64,000 nt of DNA from JAAURS01 sp031362245 (GCA_031362245.1 JANLSD010000014.1:1-64000), one strand, 5' to 3'. Numbered from the stretch's first letter, positions 1-8,762 are shown. Notes: generated from the letters alone by a model not told the origin. Numbers and translations are program-made.

Positions 1-1
1 C

Positions 2-712
2 TTACTGCTTCTCAAAGTCGAAGACACAACCGCCAGAAACTGGTACATCCAAGAAAGCTCCGCCGCCAACTGGAGCGTCCGCGCCCTCGAACGCCAAATC
101 AACACCCATTACTACGAGCGTCTCCTCCTCTCCCAAGACAAACAAGCCGTCACCGCCGAAGCCAACGAAAACACTAAAACCCTCAAATACAGCCCCAAAG
201 ACTTTGTCAAAGATCCCTACATCCTAGAATTTCTGAACCTCCAACAGAGCGATCAACTCTACGAAAGCACCCTAGAACAAGCCATCCTCACCGACATCCA
301 ACAATTTCTCCTAGAACTCGGACGAGGATTTGCCTTTGTCGATCGCCAGCAACGCATCAGCGTCGAAGACGACCATTTTTATATTGACCTAGTTTTCTAC
401 AACTACCTACTCAAATGCTTCGTCATCATCGACCTTAAGACTGGGAAACTCACCCACCAGGATGTTGGTCAAATGGACATGTACGTTCGCCTCTACGACG
501 AAACCCGAAAAAGTGACGACGACAACCCCACCGTCGGCATCATCCTATGCAGCGATAAAAACGAAACCATCGTCAAATACTCCAGCATCAACAACCAAAC
601 CCTCTTCGCCGCCAAATACAAACTTTACCTCCCCAGCGAACAAGAACTCAAAGCCGAACTCGCTGCCTTGCAGAACGCCATCACCCCCCAAACCCCCAGC
701 GAAGAACCGTAG
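2..712 (+). CDS. DUF1016 (YhcG-type) PDDEXK nuclease, 3' part
   Basis: This frame is open from the first base of the window, so the 5' end lies outside; 236 residues are visible. The C-terminal half carries a PD-(D/E)XK-like core, with the Asp in YIDLVFYNYLL followed by IIDLKTGK and then GQMDMYVRLYD. This arrangement is typical of the DUF1016/YhcG family. These proteins are often found inside type I restriction loci, and here hsdR follows on the same strand after about 170 bases, which fits such a locus with hsdM and hsdS upstream of the window. The exact role of the family in restriction is not settled. Confidence 0.85.
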   Translation, partial: LLLLKVEDTTARNWYIQESSAANWSVRALERQINTHYYERLLLSQDKQAVTAEANENTKTLKYSPKDFVKDPYILEFLNLQQSDQLYESTLEQAILTDIQQFLLELGRGFAFVDRQQRISVEDDHFYIDLVFYNYLLKCFVIIDLKTGKLTHQDVGQMDMYVRLYDETRKSDDDNPTVGIILCSDKNETIVKYSSINNQTLFAAKYKLYLPSEQELKAELAALQNAITPQTPSEEP

Positions 713-879
713 CCCCAGCCCAACTATCGGCAGAACCAAAAATTCTTTTTATATTTAAGATGAGAGAGAAAAACTTTTTTGAGAGCGCTTTTCCAATTTA
801 GCAAAGATTTTCGCTCCCTCAAGTGGGCATATTTACAAGAGACCTTCAAAGAGAAAGCACCATCAAAGGGGCAACAAAT

Positions 880-3360
880 ATGTCCGGCAAACTCACCGAA
901 ACTGCGATCGAAGACTTTGCCATCCAGCTATTCGAGCGTCAGGGCTATACCTACATCCACGGCCCCGATATTTCCCCCGACAGCCCCACCTCGGAACGCA
1001 GCCGCTACGACGAAGTAATCCTCACCACCCGTCTACAGCAAGCCCTCCGCCGCATCAACCCCAACATCGCCCCAGACATCCTCCAAACCGCTCTCAAAGA
1101 ACTTCAGCGCATCCAATCCCCAGACCTATTAACCAACAACGAAACCTTCCACCGCCTCCTCACCGAAGGCATCAACATCAGCGCCCAAAAAGACGGCGAC
1201 GAACGCGGCACACTCATCAAACCCATCGACTTCGACAACCCAGACAACAACGAATTCATCGTCGCCAACCAATTCACCGTCATCGAAAACAACCAAAACA
1301 AACGCCCCGACCTCATCCTCTTCATCAACGGCATCCCCCTCGTCATCATCGAACTCAAAAACCCCACCGACGAAAACGCCACCCTCAAAGCCGCCTACCA
1401 ACAGCTCGAAACCTACAAACAAACCATCCCCAGCCTCTTCACCCCCAACGCCTGCCTCATCATCTCCGACGGCCTAGAAGCCAAAGCCGGATCCCTCTCC
1501 GCAGGCTTATCTCGCTTCATGGCCTGGAAAACCGCCGACGGCAAAACCCAAGCCTCACCCCTCATCAGCCAGCTAGAAACCCTCATCCAGGGCATGTTAA
1601 ACAAAACTACCCTGCTAGATTTGGTGCGCCACTTCATCGTCTTTGAAAAAAGCAAAAAAGAAGACCCCAACACAGGCATCATCAGCATCGCCACCGTCAA
1701 AAAACTAGCCGCCTACCACCAGTACTACGCCGTCAACGCCGCCGTCACCTCCACCCTTCGCGCCGCATCCCGTACGGGCGCATTGCATGCGCCCTCCGCC
1801 ATCAATGCGCCCTCCATATTCCCCCAAAAACTGCATTCACCCTCATCAAAAGAAAGCCCCATCACCTACGGCCTACCCACCGCCCAAACCCAACCCCAAG
1901 GCGACAAAAAAGCAGGCGTAGTCTGGCATACCCAAGGCTCCGGCAAATCTCTCTCAATGGTCTTCTACACAGGCAAAATCGTCCTGGCAATGGACAACCC
2001 CACCATCCTCGTCATCACCGATCGCAACGACCTAGACGACCAACTCTTCGACACCTTCGCCGCCTCCAAACAGCTCCTGCGCCAAGACCCCATCCAAGCC
2101 GAAAGTCGAGAACAACTCAAAGACCTCCTCAAAGTCGCCTCCGGCGGCGTCATCTTCTCCACCATCCAAAAATTCCAGCCCGAACAAGGCAACATCTACC
2201 AAGAACTCTCTGATCGCCGCAACATCGTCGTCATCGCCGACGAAGCCCACCGCACCCAATACGGCTTCGCCGCCAAAACCCTAGACGACAAAACAGCCAG
2301 CGGTGAAATCATCGGCAAAAAAGTCGTCTACGGCTTCGCCAAATACCTGCGTGACGCTTTGCCCAACGCCACCTACCTCGGCTTCACCGGAACCCCCATC
2401 GAAAAAGCCGACGTTAATACCCCAGCCGTCTTCGGCAACTACGTAGACATCTACGACATCGCCCAATCCGTAGAAGACGGAGCCACCGTCAGAATCTTTT
2501 ATGAAAGCCGCCTCGCCAAAGTCAGCCTCAGCGCCGAAGGCAAAAAACTAATCGCCGAACTAGACGAAGAACTAGAGCAAGAAGACCTCACCACCACCCA
2601 GAAATCCAAATCCAAGTGGACAAAAATGGAGGCTTTGATTGGCAGCCAGCAACGCATCCAAAACATCGCACAAGATATCGTTACTCACTTCGAGGCACGG
2701 CAGACCGTCTTCGTCGGCAAAGGTATGGTCGTCAGCCTATCGCGCCGCATCGCCGCCGAACTTTACGCAGCAATTATCAAACTCCGACCCAAATGGCACG
2801 ACAGCGACCTCACAAAAGGTGCCATCAAAGTCGTCATGACCGCAGCCTCCAGCGACGGCCCATTACTCGCCAAACACCACACCACTAAAGACCAGCGCAG
2901 ATTGCTAGCCGATCGCATGAAAAACGACGACGACCCGCTCAAACTGGTCATTGTGCGCGACATGTGGCTGACAGGATTTGATGCGCCTAGTATGCATACC
3001 CTCTACATCGACAAACCCATGAAAGGGCATAACCTCATGCAGGCGATCGCACGGGTAAACCGAGTCCACAAAGACAAACCTGGCGGACTTGTCGTAGACT
3101 ACCTCGGCATCGCCGCCGACCTCAAAGAAGCCCTTTCCTTCTACTCCGACGCAGGCGGCAAAGGCGACCCCACCCTTGCCCAAGAGCAGGCCGTCAACCT
3201 GATGCTAGAAAAAATCGAAATCGTATCTGCCCTATATTACGGCTTCGCCTACGAAGACTATTTCGAGTCCGACACCGCCCAAAAACTCTCCCTCATCCTC
3301 GCCGCAGAAGAACACATTCTCGGACTAGAAGACGGCAAAAACGGTATCTCAACCAAGTGA
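880..3360 (+). CDS. hsdR: Type I restriction enzyme R subunit, N-terminal part (frame broken at 3' end)
   Basis: HsdR is the ATP-dependent translocase and nuclease of type I restriction complexes. The start chosen is ATG 880, with AAAGGGG about 8 bases upstream; an in-frame start at 823 lacks a good ribosome site. Visible parts are an N-terminal nuclease core (RPDLILF...VIIELK, near residues 140-160), Walker A HTQGSGKS near 350, the DEAH box ADEAHRTQ near 452 and FTGTP near 500. About 45 extra residues (nt 1766-1897, rich in Pro, Ser and Ala) sit just before Walker A, and part of them is encoded by a palindromic repeat. The frame ends early after GLEDGKNG; the expected continuation lies in the -1 frame, in the next entry. 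Product here is 826 aa; whole HsdR is usually 1000 or more. Confidence 0.9.
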   Translation: MSGKLTETAIEDFAIQLFERQGYTYIHGPDISPDSPTSERSRYDEVILTTRLQQALRRINPNIAPDILQTALKELQRIQSPDLLTNNETFHRLLTEGINISAQKDGDERGTLIKPIDFDNPDNNEFIVANQFTVIENNQNKRPDLILFINGIPLVIIELKNPTDENATLKAAYQQLETYKQTIPSLFTPNACLIISDGLEAKAGSLSAGLSRFMAWKTADGKTQASPLISQLETLIQGMLNKTTLLDLVRHFIVFEKSKKEDPNTGIISIATVKKLAAYHQYYAVNAAVTSTLRAASRTGALHAPSAINAPSIFPQKLHSPSSKESPITYGLPTAQTQPQGDKKAGVVWHTQGSGKSLSMVFYTGKIVLAMDNPTILVITDRNDLDDQLFDTFAASKQLLRQDPIQAESREQLKDLLKVASGGVIFSTIQKFQPEQGNIYQELSDRRNIVVIADEAHRTQYGFAAKTLDDKTASGEIIGKKVVYGFAKYLRDALPNATYLGFTGTPIEKADVNTPAVFGNYVDIYDIAQSVEDGATVRIFYESRLAKVSLSAEGKKLIAELDEELEQEDLTTTQKSKSKWTKMEALIGSQQRIQNIAQDIVTHFEARQTVFVGKGMVVSLSRRIAAELYAAIIKLRPKWHDSDLTKGAIKVVMTAASSDGPLLAKHHTTKDQRRLLADRMKNDDDPLKLVIVRDMWLTGFDAPSMHTLYIDKPMKGHNLMQAIARVNRVHKDKPGGLVVDYLGIAADLKEALSFYSDAGGKGDPTLAQEQAVNLMLEKIEIVSALYYGFAYEDYFESDTAQKLSLILAAEEHILGLEDGKNGISTK
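1776..1794. repeat. Palindromic GGGCGCAT..ATGCGCCC repeat inside hsdR
   Basis: GGGCGCATTGCATGCGCCC forms an 8-bp inverted repeat around a 3-base loop. The identical 19-mer occurs at 4265-4283, and a related palindrome lies at 14634. A second partial arm, AATGCGCCCTCC, follows at about 1804-1815. The repeat is read in frame as RTGALHAPS and lies in a linker without counterpart in the usual HsdR spacing between VNAAV and the Walker A motif. Confidence 0.75.
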
Positions 3361-4151
3361 CCGCGTTATCTCAGGCCTTTGCGATCGCCATTCCCCACGA
3401 GCAGGCGTTAGATGCCAAAGACGAAGTGGGCTTTTTCCAAGCTGTAAAAGCGCGTCTGTCCAAATTTGACAGCACAGACGAAAATAGCAGTGGTAGTGAA
3501 GACCTTGAAACCACTATCCGCCAAGTCATCGACCAAGCTTTAGTCTCAGAACAGGTCATCGATGTCTTTGACGCAGCAGGCATCAAGAAACCAGATATTT
3601 CCATTCTGTCCGATGAGTTTTTGGCAGAACTGAAAGGATACGAACACAAAAACATTGCCCTAGAAGTGCTCAAAAAACTGCTCAACGACGAACTGAAAGT
3701 GCGCGCCAAGAAGAATCTGGTGCAAAGCAAAACCCTCATGGAAATGCTAGAGAACGCCATCAAGAAATACCAGAACAAAATCATCACCGCCGCCGAAGTC
3801 ATGGAAGAGCTGATCCACATCAGCAAAGAGATTGTCGCCTCCGACGTAGAAGCGCAGAAAATGGGGTTGTCTGATTATGAATACGCCTTTTACACCGCCG
3901 TCGCCAACAACGACAGTGCCCGAGAACTGATGCAACAAGACAAGCTGCGCGAACTAGCAGTAGTGCTAACCCAAAAAATCCGCGAGAATGCCACTATCGA
4001 CTGGACGATTAAAGAAAGTGTAAGGGCAAAGCTAAAAGTCATCGTAAAGCGCATCCTACGCCAATATGGCTACCCACCAGATATGCAGTTACTCGCCACA
4101 GAAACAGTCCTGAAGCAGGCAGAAATGATCGCCAGAGAATTGACAGGTTAA
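3357..4151 (+). CDS. hsdR: HsdR C-terminal part, displaced into -1 frame
   Basis: These 264 residues begin with the HsdR segment VTALSQAFAIA and continue as the helical C-terminal region (DUF3387-like) of the same subunit, which contacts the methylase core. The frame opens with GTG 3357, which overlaps the TGA of the upstream part as GTGA. Reading GGC AAA AAC and then stepping back one base joins both parts without loss. A one-base deletion in the A5 run at 3337-3341 therefore explains the break. Re-initiation at the overlapping GTG or ribosomal slippage on AAA AAC could still supply both halves, but neither is shown. Confidence 0.85.
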   Translation: MTALSQAFAIAIPHEQALDAKDEVGFFQAVKARLSKFDSTDENSSGSEDLETTIRQVIDQALVSEQVIDVFDAAGIKKPDISILSDEFLAELKGYEHKNIALEVLKKLLNDELKVRAKKNLVQSKTLMEMLENAIKKYQNKIITAAEVMEELIHISKEIVASDVEAQKMGLSDYEYAFYTAVANNDSARELMQQDKLRELAVVLTQKIRENATIDWTIKESVRAKLKVIVKRILRQYGYPPDMQLLATETVLKQAEMIARELTG

Positions 4152-4161
4152 TCATGAATAT

Positions 4162-4288
4162 CGTAGGGGCGCGTTGCTCGCGCCTTTGCAAGGTGTAAAG
4201 CAACATCCCATCTTTGTTTGGGAAAATCAAACCGTCTTAGATGTAGGGCAACCATCTTGGAAGAGGGCGCATTGCATGCGCCCCTACG
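4162..4288. repeat. 127-bp MITE-like element with 11-bp inverted ends
   Basis: The ends CGTAGGGGCGC (4162-4172) and GCGCCCCTACG (4278-4288) are perfect inverted repeats. Each end is also locally palindromic; the right one contains GGGCGCATTGCATGCGCCC, identical to the copy inside hsdR. The interior has no coding frame. It fills most of the gap between hsdR and the helicase gene, and looks like a non-autonomous repeat. Confidence 0.6.
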
Positions 4289-4390
4289 GGTGTACTGATT
4301 CGTTCTAAATTCGCGAAATAAGGCACAACTCGGTAACATGGCAGGCAATTGCCAGTATTATCAAAACCGATCCTAAAATTGGGGTGCCCA

Positions 4391-6613
4391 ATGGAGACTC
4401 AAACCGTTCAAGAAAGCAATGGTATTCAAACACTCCATGAAGGCGTGCAGCGCTGGATTTGGTCACAGGGTTGGGATAAGCTGCGCCCGATCCAAGAACA
4501 GGCGATCGCCCCAATTCTCTCCGGCAACACCGACCTGATCATCTCCGCCGCCACTGCCGGAGGCAAAACCGAAGCTGCTTTTCTGCCCATCTTTTCCAGG
4601 CTCCTCCAAGAACCCGCAGCGGGGATTCGGGTATTGGGTATTAGCCCGCTGAAGGCACTGATTAACGACCAACATCGGAGGCTGTCAGAGATTGGCGATC
4701 GCCTCCATATCCCCGTCACCCCCTGGCATGGGGACATTGCCTCCAACAAAAAACAAAAAATCCTTAAAAATCCAGCCGGAATTATCCTCATTACGCCGGA
4801 ATCCTTAGAAGCACTCCTGACGCTAAGAGGGTCAACCTTGCCGACCCTGCTGGCAAACCTGCACTACATCACCATTGATGAAATGCACTGCTTTATTGGC
4901 AGCGAACGGGGCAGACAGCTACAGTCCCTCATGCATCGGGTAGAGATTGCCCTCGATCGCCGGATTCCCCGCATTGGCCTGAGCGCTACCTTGGGGGATA
5001 TGTCCCTAGCGGCGCAGTTTTTGCGTCCGGGTCAGGCAGAAGCCGTGCAGTTGATTGCGCCTGCTAGCAGTGGTGGAGAACTCAAAATTCAGGTGCGCGG
5101 CTATCGCAAAACCCTGGCGGACTGGGAAACCCTCCAAACCGGAGCCACGGATGCCTCCCGTGATGAACTGGAAATTAGCCGTCATTTATTTACCCATCTA
5201 CGCGGCACCCGCAACCTGATTTTTATGAACGGTCGCGGCAGCGTAGAAAAGTACGCCGACCTCCTGCGCCGCCATTGCGAAAAAGCCCAAGTCCCGAATG
5301 AATTTTGGCCCCACCACGGCAGTCTCTCCAAGGAACTGCGGGAAGAAGCTGAGGCGTATCTCAGGAGCGATCGCCCCTCTAACCTTGTCTGCACTACCAC
5401 CCTAGAAATGGGCATTGACGTAGGGGCAGTCCTTTCCATTGCCCAAGTGGGGGCACCGTTTTCTGTTGCCAGTATGCGCCAGCGGATTGGACGTTCGGGA
5501 CGACGGGCAGGGGATGCGGCGATCGCCCGGTTCTACGTCACCGTCCCCGATGCAGAATTTGAGCTAGATCCTCAGGATGCACTCTACCCAGACCTAGTGC
5601 AGATTGTGGCAATTCTGAACCTTCTGCTAGCAGGCTGGTGCGAACCGCCGATTGTCCATAAGCTGCATCTGTCTACGTTAATTCAGCAGTTGCTCTCGCT
5701 CATTGCCCAACAGGGCGGCATCCGCGCCGATGAGGCATGGCAGACGATGTGTGAGACAGGGCCATTCCGGTCAGTGGATCAGGCCATGTTTATCAAGCTG
5801 CTGAAATGCTTGGGGCAGCATGAGCTGATTGCGCAGAGCGAGGATAGAAGTCTGCTGCTGGGAGAAAAGGGCGATCGCATTGTCAGCCACTACAGTTTCT
5901 ACAGTGCCTTTGCCACGCCCCAAGAATATCGAGTGCTCCATCAGGGCAAATCCTTGGGCACCCTACCAACTAATATTCCACTCCTGGCCAATACACTTTT
6001 TATCTTTGGCGGCAAACGCTGGCGGGCGCTGACGGTGGATGATTTTCAACGACGCGTTGAGGTAGAAGAAGCAACTACGGCAAAGCTCCCCAAGTTTAGC
6101 GGCGGTGTGGGACATGTCCATGATCGCATCCGTCAGGAGATGTTTCGGCTGTACTGTAGCAATGAGGTGCCGACTTTTTTAGACGCGACGGCTCAAACCT
6201 TACTTAGCGAAGCCCGCGCTAATTTTGCGGCCTATGGGTTAGAGAAAACGGCAGTCATCGACCAAGGCAAGCAAACGCTATTGTTTTGTTGGCAGGGGGA
6301 TGTGGTGCTCAACACGATTCTGGTGCAGTTGGTGGCGCGAGGGCTGAAAGTGGGGCGAGATGAAATGGCGATCGCCGTTCACAAGGTTTCCCCCTCAGAG
6401 CTGATGATGCACCTGGGCGAGTTGGTGGATGAAGGCTCAGCGGATGCGGTGGATTTGGCTGCAACGATGTCTAATAAACGTCTAGAGAAGCACGATCAGT
6501 TTTTGAGTGATGAGCTGTTGTGTTTTAACTATGCGGCGAGTCATTTGGATACTTATAAAGCTTGGGAGACCCTTCGGGGGATTGTGGATGGTTCGCCAGA
6601 CTTAAATAAATAG
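4391..6613 (+). CDS. DEAD/DEAH-box helicase, Lhr-like
   Basis: This is a 740-aa superfamily 2 helicase. Motif I is AATAGGKTEAA near residue 53, motif II is DEMH near 163, motif III SATLGD near 197, motif V TTLEMGIDV near 335 and motif VI QRIGRSGRR near 363, all in Lhr-like order. The start is ATG 4391 with GGGG upstream; a TTG at 4349 is in frame but weaker. It lies directly behind hsdR on the same strand, so a role in defence or in processing of cut DNA is possible, but inferred only. Its last about 75 codons are present a second time, diverged, at 8487-8717. The stop overlaps the convergent higA gene by 12 bases. Confidence 0.88.
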   Translation: METQTVQESNGIQTLHEGVQRWIWSQGWDKLRPIQEQAIAPILSGNTDLIISAATAGGKTEAAFLPIFSRLLQEPAAGIRVLGISPLKALINDQHRRLSEIGDRLHIPVTPWHGDIASNKKQKILKNPAGIILITPESLEALLTLRGSTLPTLLANLHYITIDEMHCFIGSERGRQLQSLMHRVEIALDRRIPRIGLSATLGDMSLAAQFLRPGQAEAVQLIAPASSGGELKIQVRGYRKTLADWETLQTGATDASRDELEISRHLFTHLRGTRNLIFMNGRGSVEKYADLLRRHCEKAQVPNEFWPHHGSLSKELREEAEAYLRSDRPSNLVCTTTLEMGIDVGAVLSIAQVGAPFSVASMRQRIGRSGRRAGDAAIARFYVTVPDAEFELDPQDALYPDLVQIVAILNLLLAGWCEPPIVHKLHLSTLIQQLLSLIAQQGGIRADEAWQTMCETGPFRSVDQAMFIKLLKCLGQHELIAQSEDRSLLLGEKGDRIVSHYSFYSAFATPQEYRVLHQGKSLGTLPTNIPLLANTLFIFGGKRWRALTVDDFQRRVEVEEATTAKLPKFSGGVGHVHDRIRQEMFRLYCSNEVPTFLDATAQTLLSEARANFAAYGLEKTAVIDQGKQTLLFCWQGDVVLNTILVQLVARGLKVGRDEMAIAVHKVSPSELMMHLGELVDEGSADAVDLAATMSNKRLEKHDQFLSDELLCFNYAASHLDTYKAWETLRGIVDGSPDLNK

Positions 6614-7000
6614 GCTAGAGCTTACCTTGAAAAATTCCCCTAGAGCTTTAGCCTGGGCTTTACTAATGGATCTTTTACCATTGACGATTTCTGAAACGAC
6701 ACCTTTTGAACCTAAGATTCCAGTTAGGTCAACTTGTCGGATTTCTTTAACTTCCATGAGATGTAAAAGCACTTCATGAGGCGTTGCTTCGGGTATGGGA
6801 TGGTTTTGTTCTTCATAATCTTCAATAAGAATTGCCCAGAGTTGTAAGAGTTCTAGCTCCTCTGGGGTCAATTCATGCTTGGACATCAGAACATCAACAA
6901 TTTCAAGAGCGCGATCATATTCAGGCTCATCATGGATGACTCTCGGCTGAGACTCTGAAAGAAGCTTGCCGTAAATCGCGTTCTCAATGGTTAAAGTCAT
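6602..7000 (-). CDS. higA: HigA-type antitoxin with XRE-like helix-turn-helix
   Basis: The 132-residue protein has an acidic N-terminal half and a C-terminal helix-turn-helix of the HigA kind (HEVLLHLMEVKEIRQVDL then GSKGVVSEIVNGKRSISKAQ). HigA neutralises the HigB ribonuclease and represses its own operon. The toxin gene lies upstream on the same strand, 81 bases away, in the toxin-first order typical of higBA. The 3' end overlaps the helicase gene tail to tail. Confidence 0.88.
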   Translation of the reverse strand: MTLTIENAIYGKLLSESQPRVIHDEPEYDRALEIVDVLMSKHELTPEELELLQLWAILIEDYEEQNHPIPEATPHEVLLHLMEVKEIRQVDLTGILGSKGVVSEIVNGKRSISKAQAKALGEFFKVSSSLFI

Positions 7001-7081
7001 TATTCCTCAACTTAAAATTCTTGATGGGATATTTAGCTAATAAAGTGACAAAAAAAGACAATTCGTCTATCTCAATTTGCC

Positions 7082-7399
7082 TTATTCCATTTTCTGCCTC
7101 ACTTCAATCTCGTCTGACCAATTGATTTTGCTATATTCAGCGTGCGTCATAAACTTCTTGAAGTAAATGATTTGTGCTTGATAATTTATCCGCACGATTA
7201 AGCGGTACTTGTTACCTTTAATATTGAAAATTGTGTACCCATACACTTCATCTACAGAAGCCGAGTAATTTTCTCTAATCTCGTTCAAAGATTTCCAGCT
7301 ATTGGCCTTAAAAACCGACAACCATCCGATTACTGCGCTTACTGCATCTGAGTAAGGTGAAATCGCCTTATTCAGATTTCTTTTGGTGATTAACCTCAT
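7082..7399 (-). CDS. higB: HigB-type mRNA interferase toxin
   Basis: Starting at ATG 7399 the product is 105 aa, beginning MRLITKRNLNKA, the normal HigB N terminus and length. The frame runs on upstream to 7513, but the extra 38 residues do not look like part of the family. Conserved blocks include YTIFNIKGNKYRLIVRI and the C-terminal FMTHAEYSKINW. HigB belongs to the RelE superfamily and cleaves mRNA on the ribosome. It forms an operon with higA downstream. Confidence 0.88.
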   Translation of the reverse strand: MRLITKRNLNKAISPYSDAVSAVIGWLSVFKANSWKSLNEIRENYSASVDEVYGYTIFNIKGNKYRLIVRINYQAQIIYFKKFMTHAEYSKINWSDEIEVRQKME

Positions 7400-7650
7400 A
7401 TACGGACATGAAACCATTCCTCTAGGTTCTCGTATCGAGAACCAGATGTCAAGGGACTTGGCGGTGGCAAACTCAGCTACAGAGTCCACTGATTTAACAG
7501 GCCCCCTGCACAACTTGGAAGACTTTCAGAGTCTTTCCAGACAAGGGTTTCAGGGGAGATTGGGTTTCAGCTATGTACCGTTTCCGGCTTGCTCCAGCTA
7601 AAAAACGCAATATCATACCCTTCATCCCTCCCGCCAAAGGAACATAAACA

Positions 7651-7935
7651 ATGACACAACCTACTTCAGATCCCAACAACTTTGACCAAGAACGCCTCAA
7701 TATCTGCCGCGAACGCCGTCGCCAAGCCAGAGTTAGCTTTGACCTAGCCCTAGGCATTACCGCCGTCAGTGCCATCGTCAGCGTCGTCGGTGCAGCCCAA
7801 GTTGTATTCGGTCACATCCCCGAAGGAAGCTTCGCCGCCTCCACCGGACTTGGAGCAGGCGTTCTTTGCTTGCGCTTTACAAAAGACGCCAACGATAGAC
7901 TAGACAAACTCGCCACTGAACTCAAAGACGAATAA
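7651..7935 (+). CDS. Small two-helix membrane protein, TRADD-N-associated type
   Basis: The 94-aa product has a basic, coiled N terminus (ERLNICRERRRQARVSF), two hydrophobic segments near residues 32-52 and 58-75, and a C-terminal ANDRLDKLATELK stretch. This layout matches my memory of the cyanobacterial TRADD-N-associated two-transmembrane domain, proposed from comparative genomics to belong to conflict systems. No experimental role is known to me. It starts at ATG 7651 with AAGGAA shortly upstream and ends 6 bases before the broken DUF4160 gene, so the three genes to 8456 may form one unit. Confidence 0.65.
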   Translation: MTQPTSDPNNFDQERLNICRERRRQARVSFDLALGITAVSAIVSVVGAAQVVFGHIPEGSFAASTGLGAGVLCLRFTKDANDRLDKLATELKDE

Positions 7936-7941
7936 CTACCA

Positions 7942-8179
7942 ATGCCTACCGTTCTTCAAGTTGGCCCTTATAGCTTCATCTTTTTTAGTTCTGATCGCGG
8001 CGAACCTGCCCATATTCACGTCAAACGAGATCGTCAAATTGTAAAGTATTGGCTTCAGCCAGTAACGTTGGCAAAAAATCGAGGCTTTTAAAGAACACGA
8101 GCTAAACCAAATTGATTAGATCATTGAAGAACACGAACAAACTCTACTGGAGGCTTGGAATGACTACTTTGCTCCTTGA
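7942..8179 (+). pseudogene. DUF4160 protein, broken by frameshift and stop
   Basis: The first 49 codons from ATG 7942 give a clear DUF4160 start (MPTVLQVGPYSF, then EPAHIHVKRDRQIVKYWL) and stop at TAA 8089. The rest of the family reads on in another frame from 8090 as KEHELNQID, an amber codon at 8117-8119, then IIEEHEQTLLEAWNDYF. Intact members have about 80 residues. So one frame change and one nonsense codon are needed to explain it. DUF4160 genes are commonly paired with DUF2442 genes, as here. Confidence 0.8.
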
Positions 8180-8456
8180 AACCGATCCGATCACAATCCA
8201 AGTTATTGTGACCGATGAGAAGTTAGTCGTAGAGTTAGCCGACGGTCGTAGCTTGATCGTTCCGTTAGCCTGGCATCCCCGTTTAAAGCACGCCCTGCCA
8301 GAAGAACGACAAAACTGGCAATTACTCGGCGATGGCTATGCTATTGAATGGCCTGAATTAGATGAACATATTGGCATAGAAGGTTTGTTAGCAGGCAGAG
8401 GTAGCGGCGAAAGCCAAAAGTCCTTTGAGCGGTGGCTTTCAATCCGTAGGTCATAG
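8160..8456 (+). CDS. DUF2442 domain protein
   Basis: The product from ATG 8160 is 98 aa and shows the DUF2442 pattern: VTDEKLVVELADGRSLIVPL, then WPELDEHIGIEGLLAGR. The start overlaps the tail of the broken DUF4160 frame by 20 bases, as expected for a translationally coupled pair. The pair is widespread in bacteria and toxin-antitoxin-like in arrangement, but the function is unproved. With its partner broken, this gene may be an orphan survivor. Confidence 0.8.
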   Translation: MTTLLLETDPITIQVIVTDEKLVVELADGRSLIVPLAWHPRLKHALPEERQNWQLLGDGYAIEWPELDEHIGIEGLLAGRGSGESQKSFERWLSIRRS

Positions 8457-8486
8457 AGAAAAGGGTTGAAGGTATAACGTGATAAT

Positions 8487-8717
8487 TTGGCGATCGCCGT
8501 TCACAAGGTCTCCCCAGAAGAACTGATGATGCATCTTGGCGAGTTGGTGGATGAAGGCCCAGCGGATGCAGTGAAGTTAGCGGCGACGATGTCTAATGAG
8601 CGTCTAGAGAAGCACGATCAGTTTTTGAGTGATGAGCTACTATGCTTTAATTATGCCGCCAGTCATTTGGATACCTATAAAACTTGGGAAACTCTTCGCC
8701 ATGTTATGAGAGAATAA
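8487..8717 (+). pseudogene. Duplicated 3' end of the Lhr-like helicase gene
   Basis: The 76 codons encode a near copy of the last part of the helicase at 4391-6613: AIAVHKVSPEELMMHLGEL, then NERLEKHDQFLSDELLCFNY and SHLDTYKTWETLR. The DNA matches 6366-6578 closely, with mostly silent changes. No helicase motifs precede it; homology begins abruptly at about 8480. It is a remnant of a second helicase copy or of a segmental duplication, now separated from the intact gene by the higBA to DUF2442 block. Confidence 0.85.
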
Positions 8718-8762
8718 TCCCCACCATCTGAGGGAACTGAGGTTTATCTGGGAGCGCTTTGA

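Noticed and set aside
462..758. Long Pro/Ser/Thr-rich frame near the DUF1016 gene
   Set aside because: It overlaps the real coding frame at 2-712 in another phase and its composition is that of a shadow frame.
3337..3345. Programmed -1 frameshift in hsdR as a firm call
   Set aside because: The heptamer is C AAA AAC, not a strong slippery sequence, and no stimulating structure is evident; mutation is simpler.
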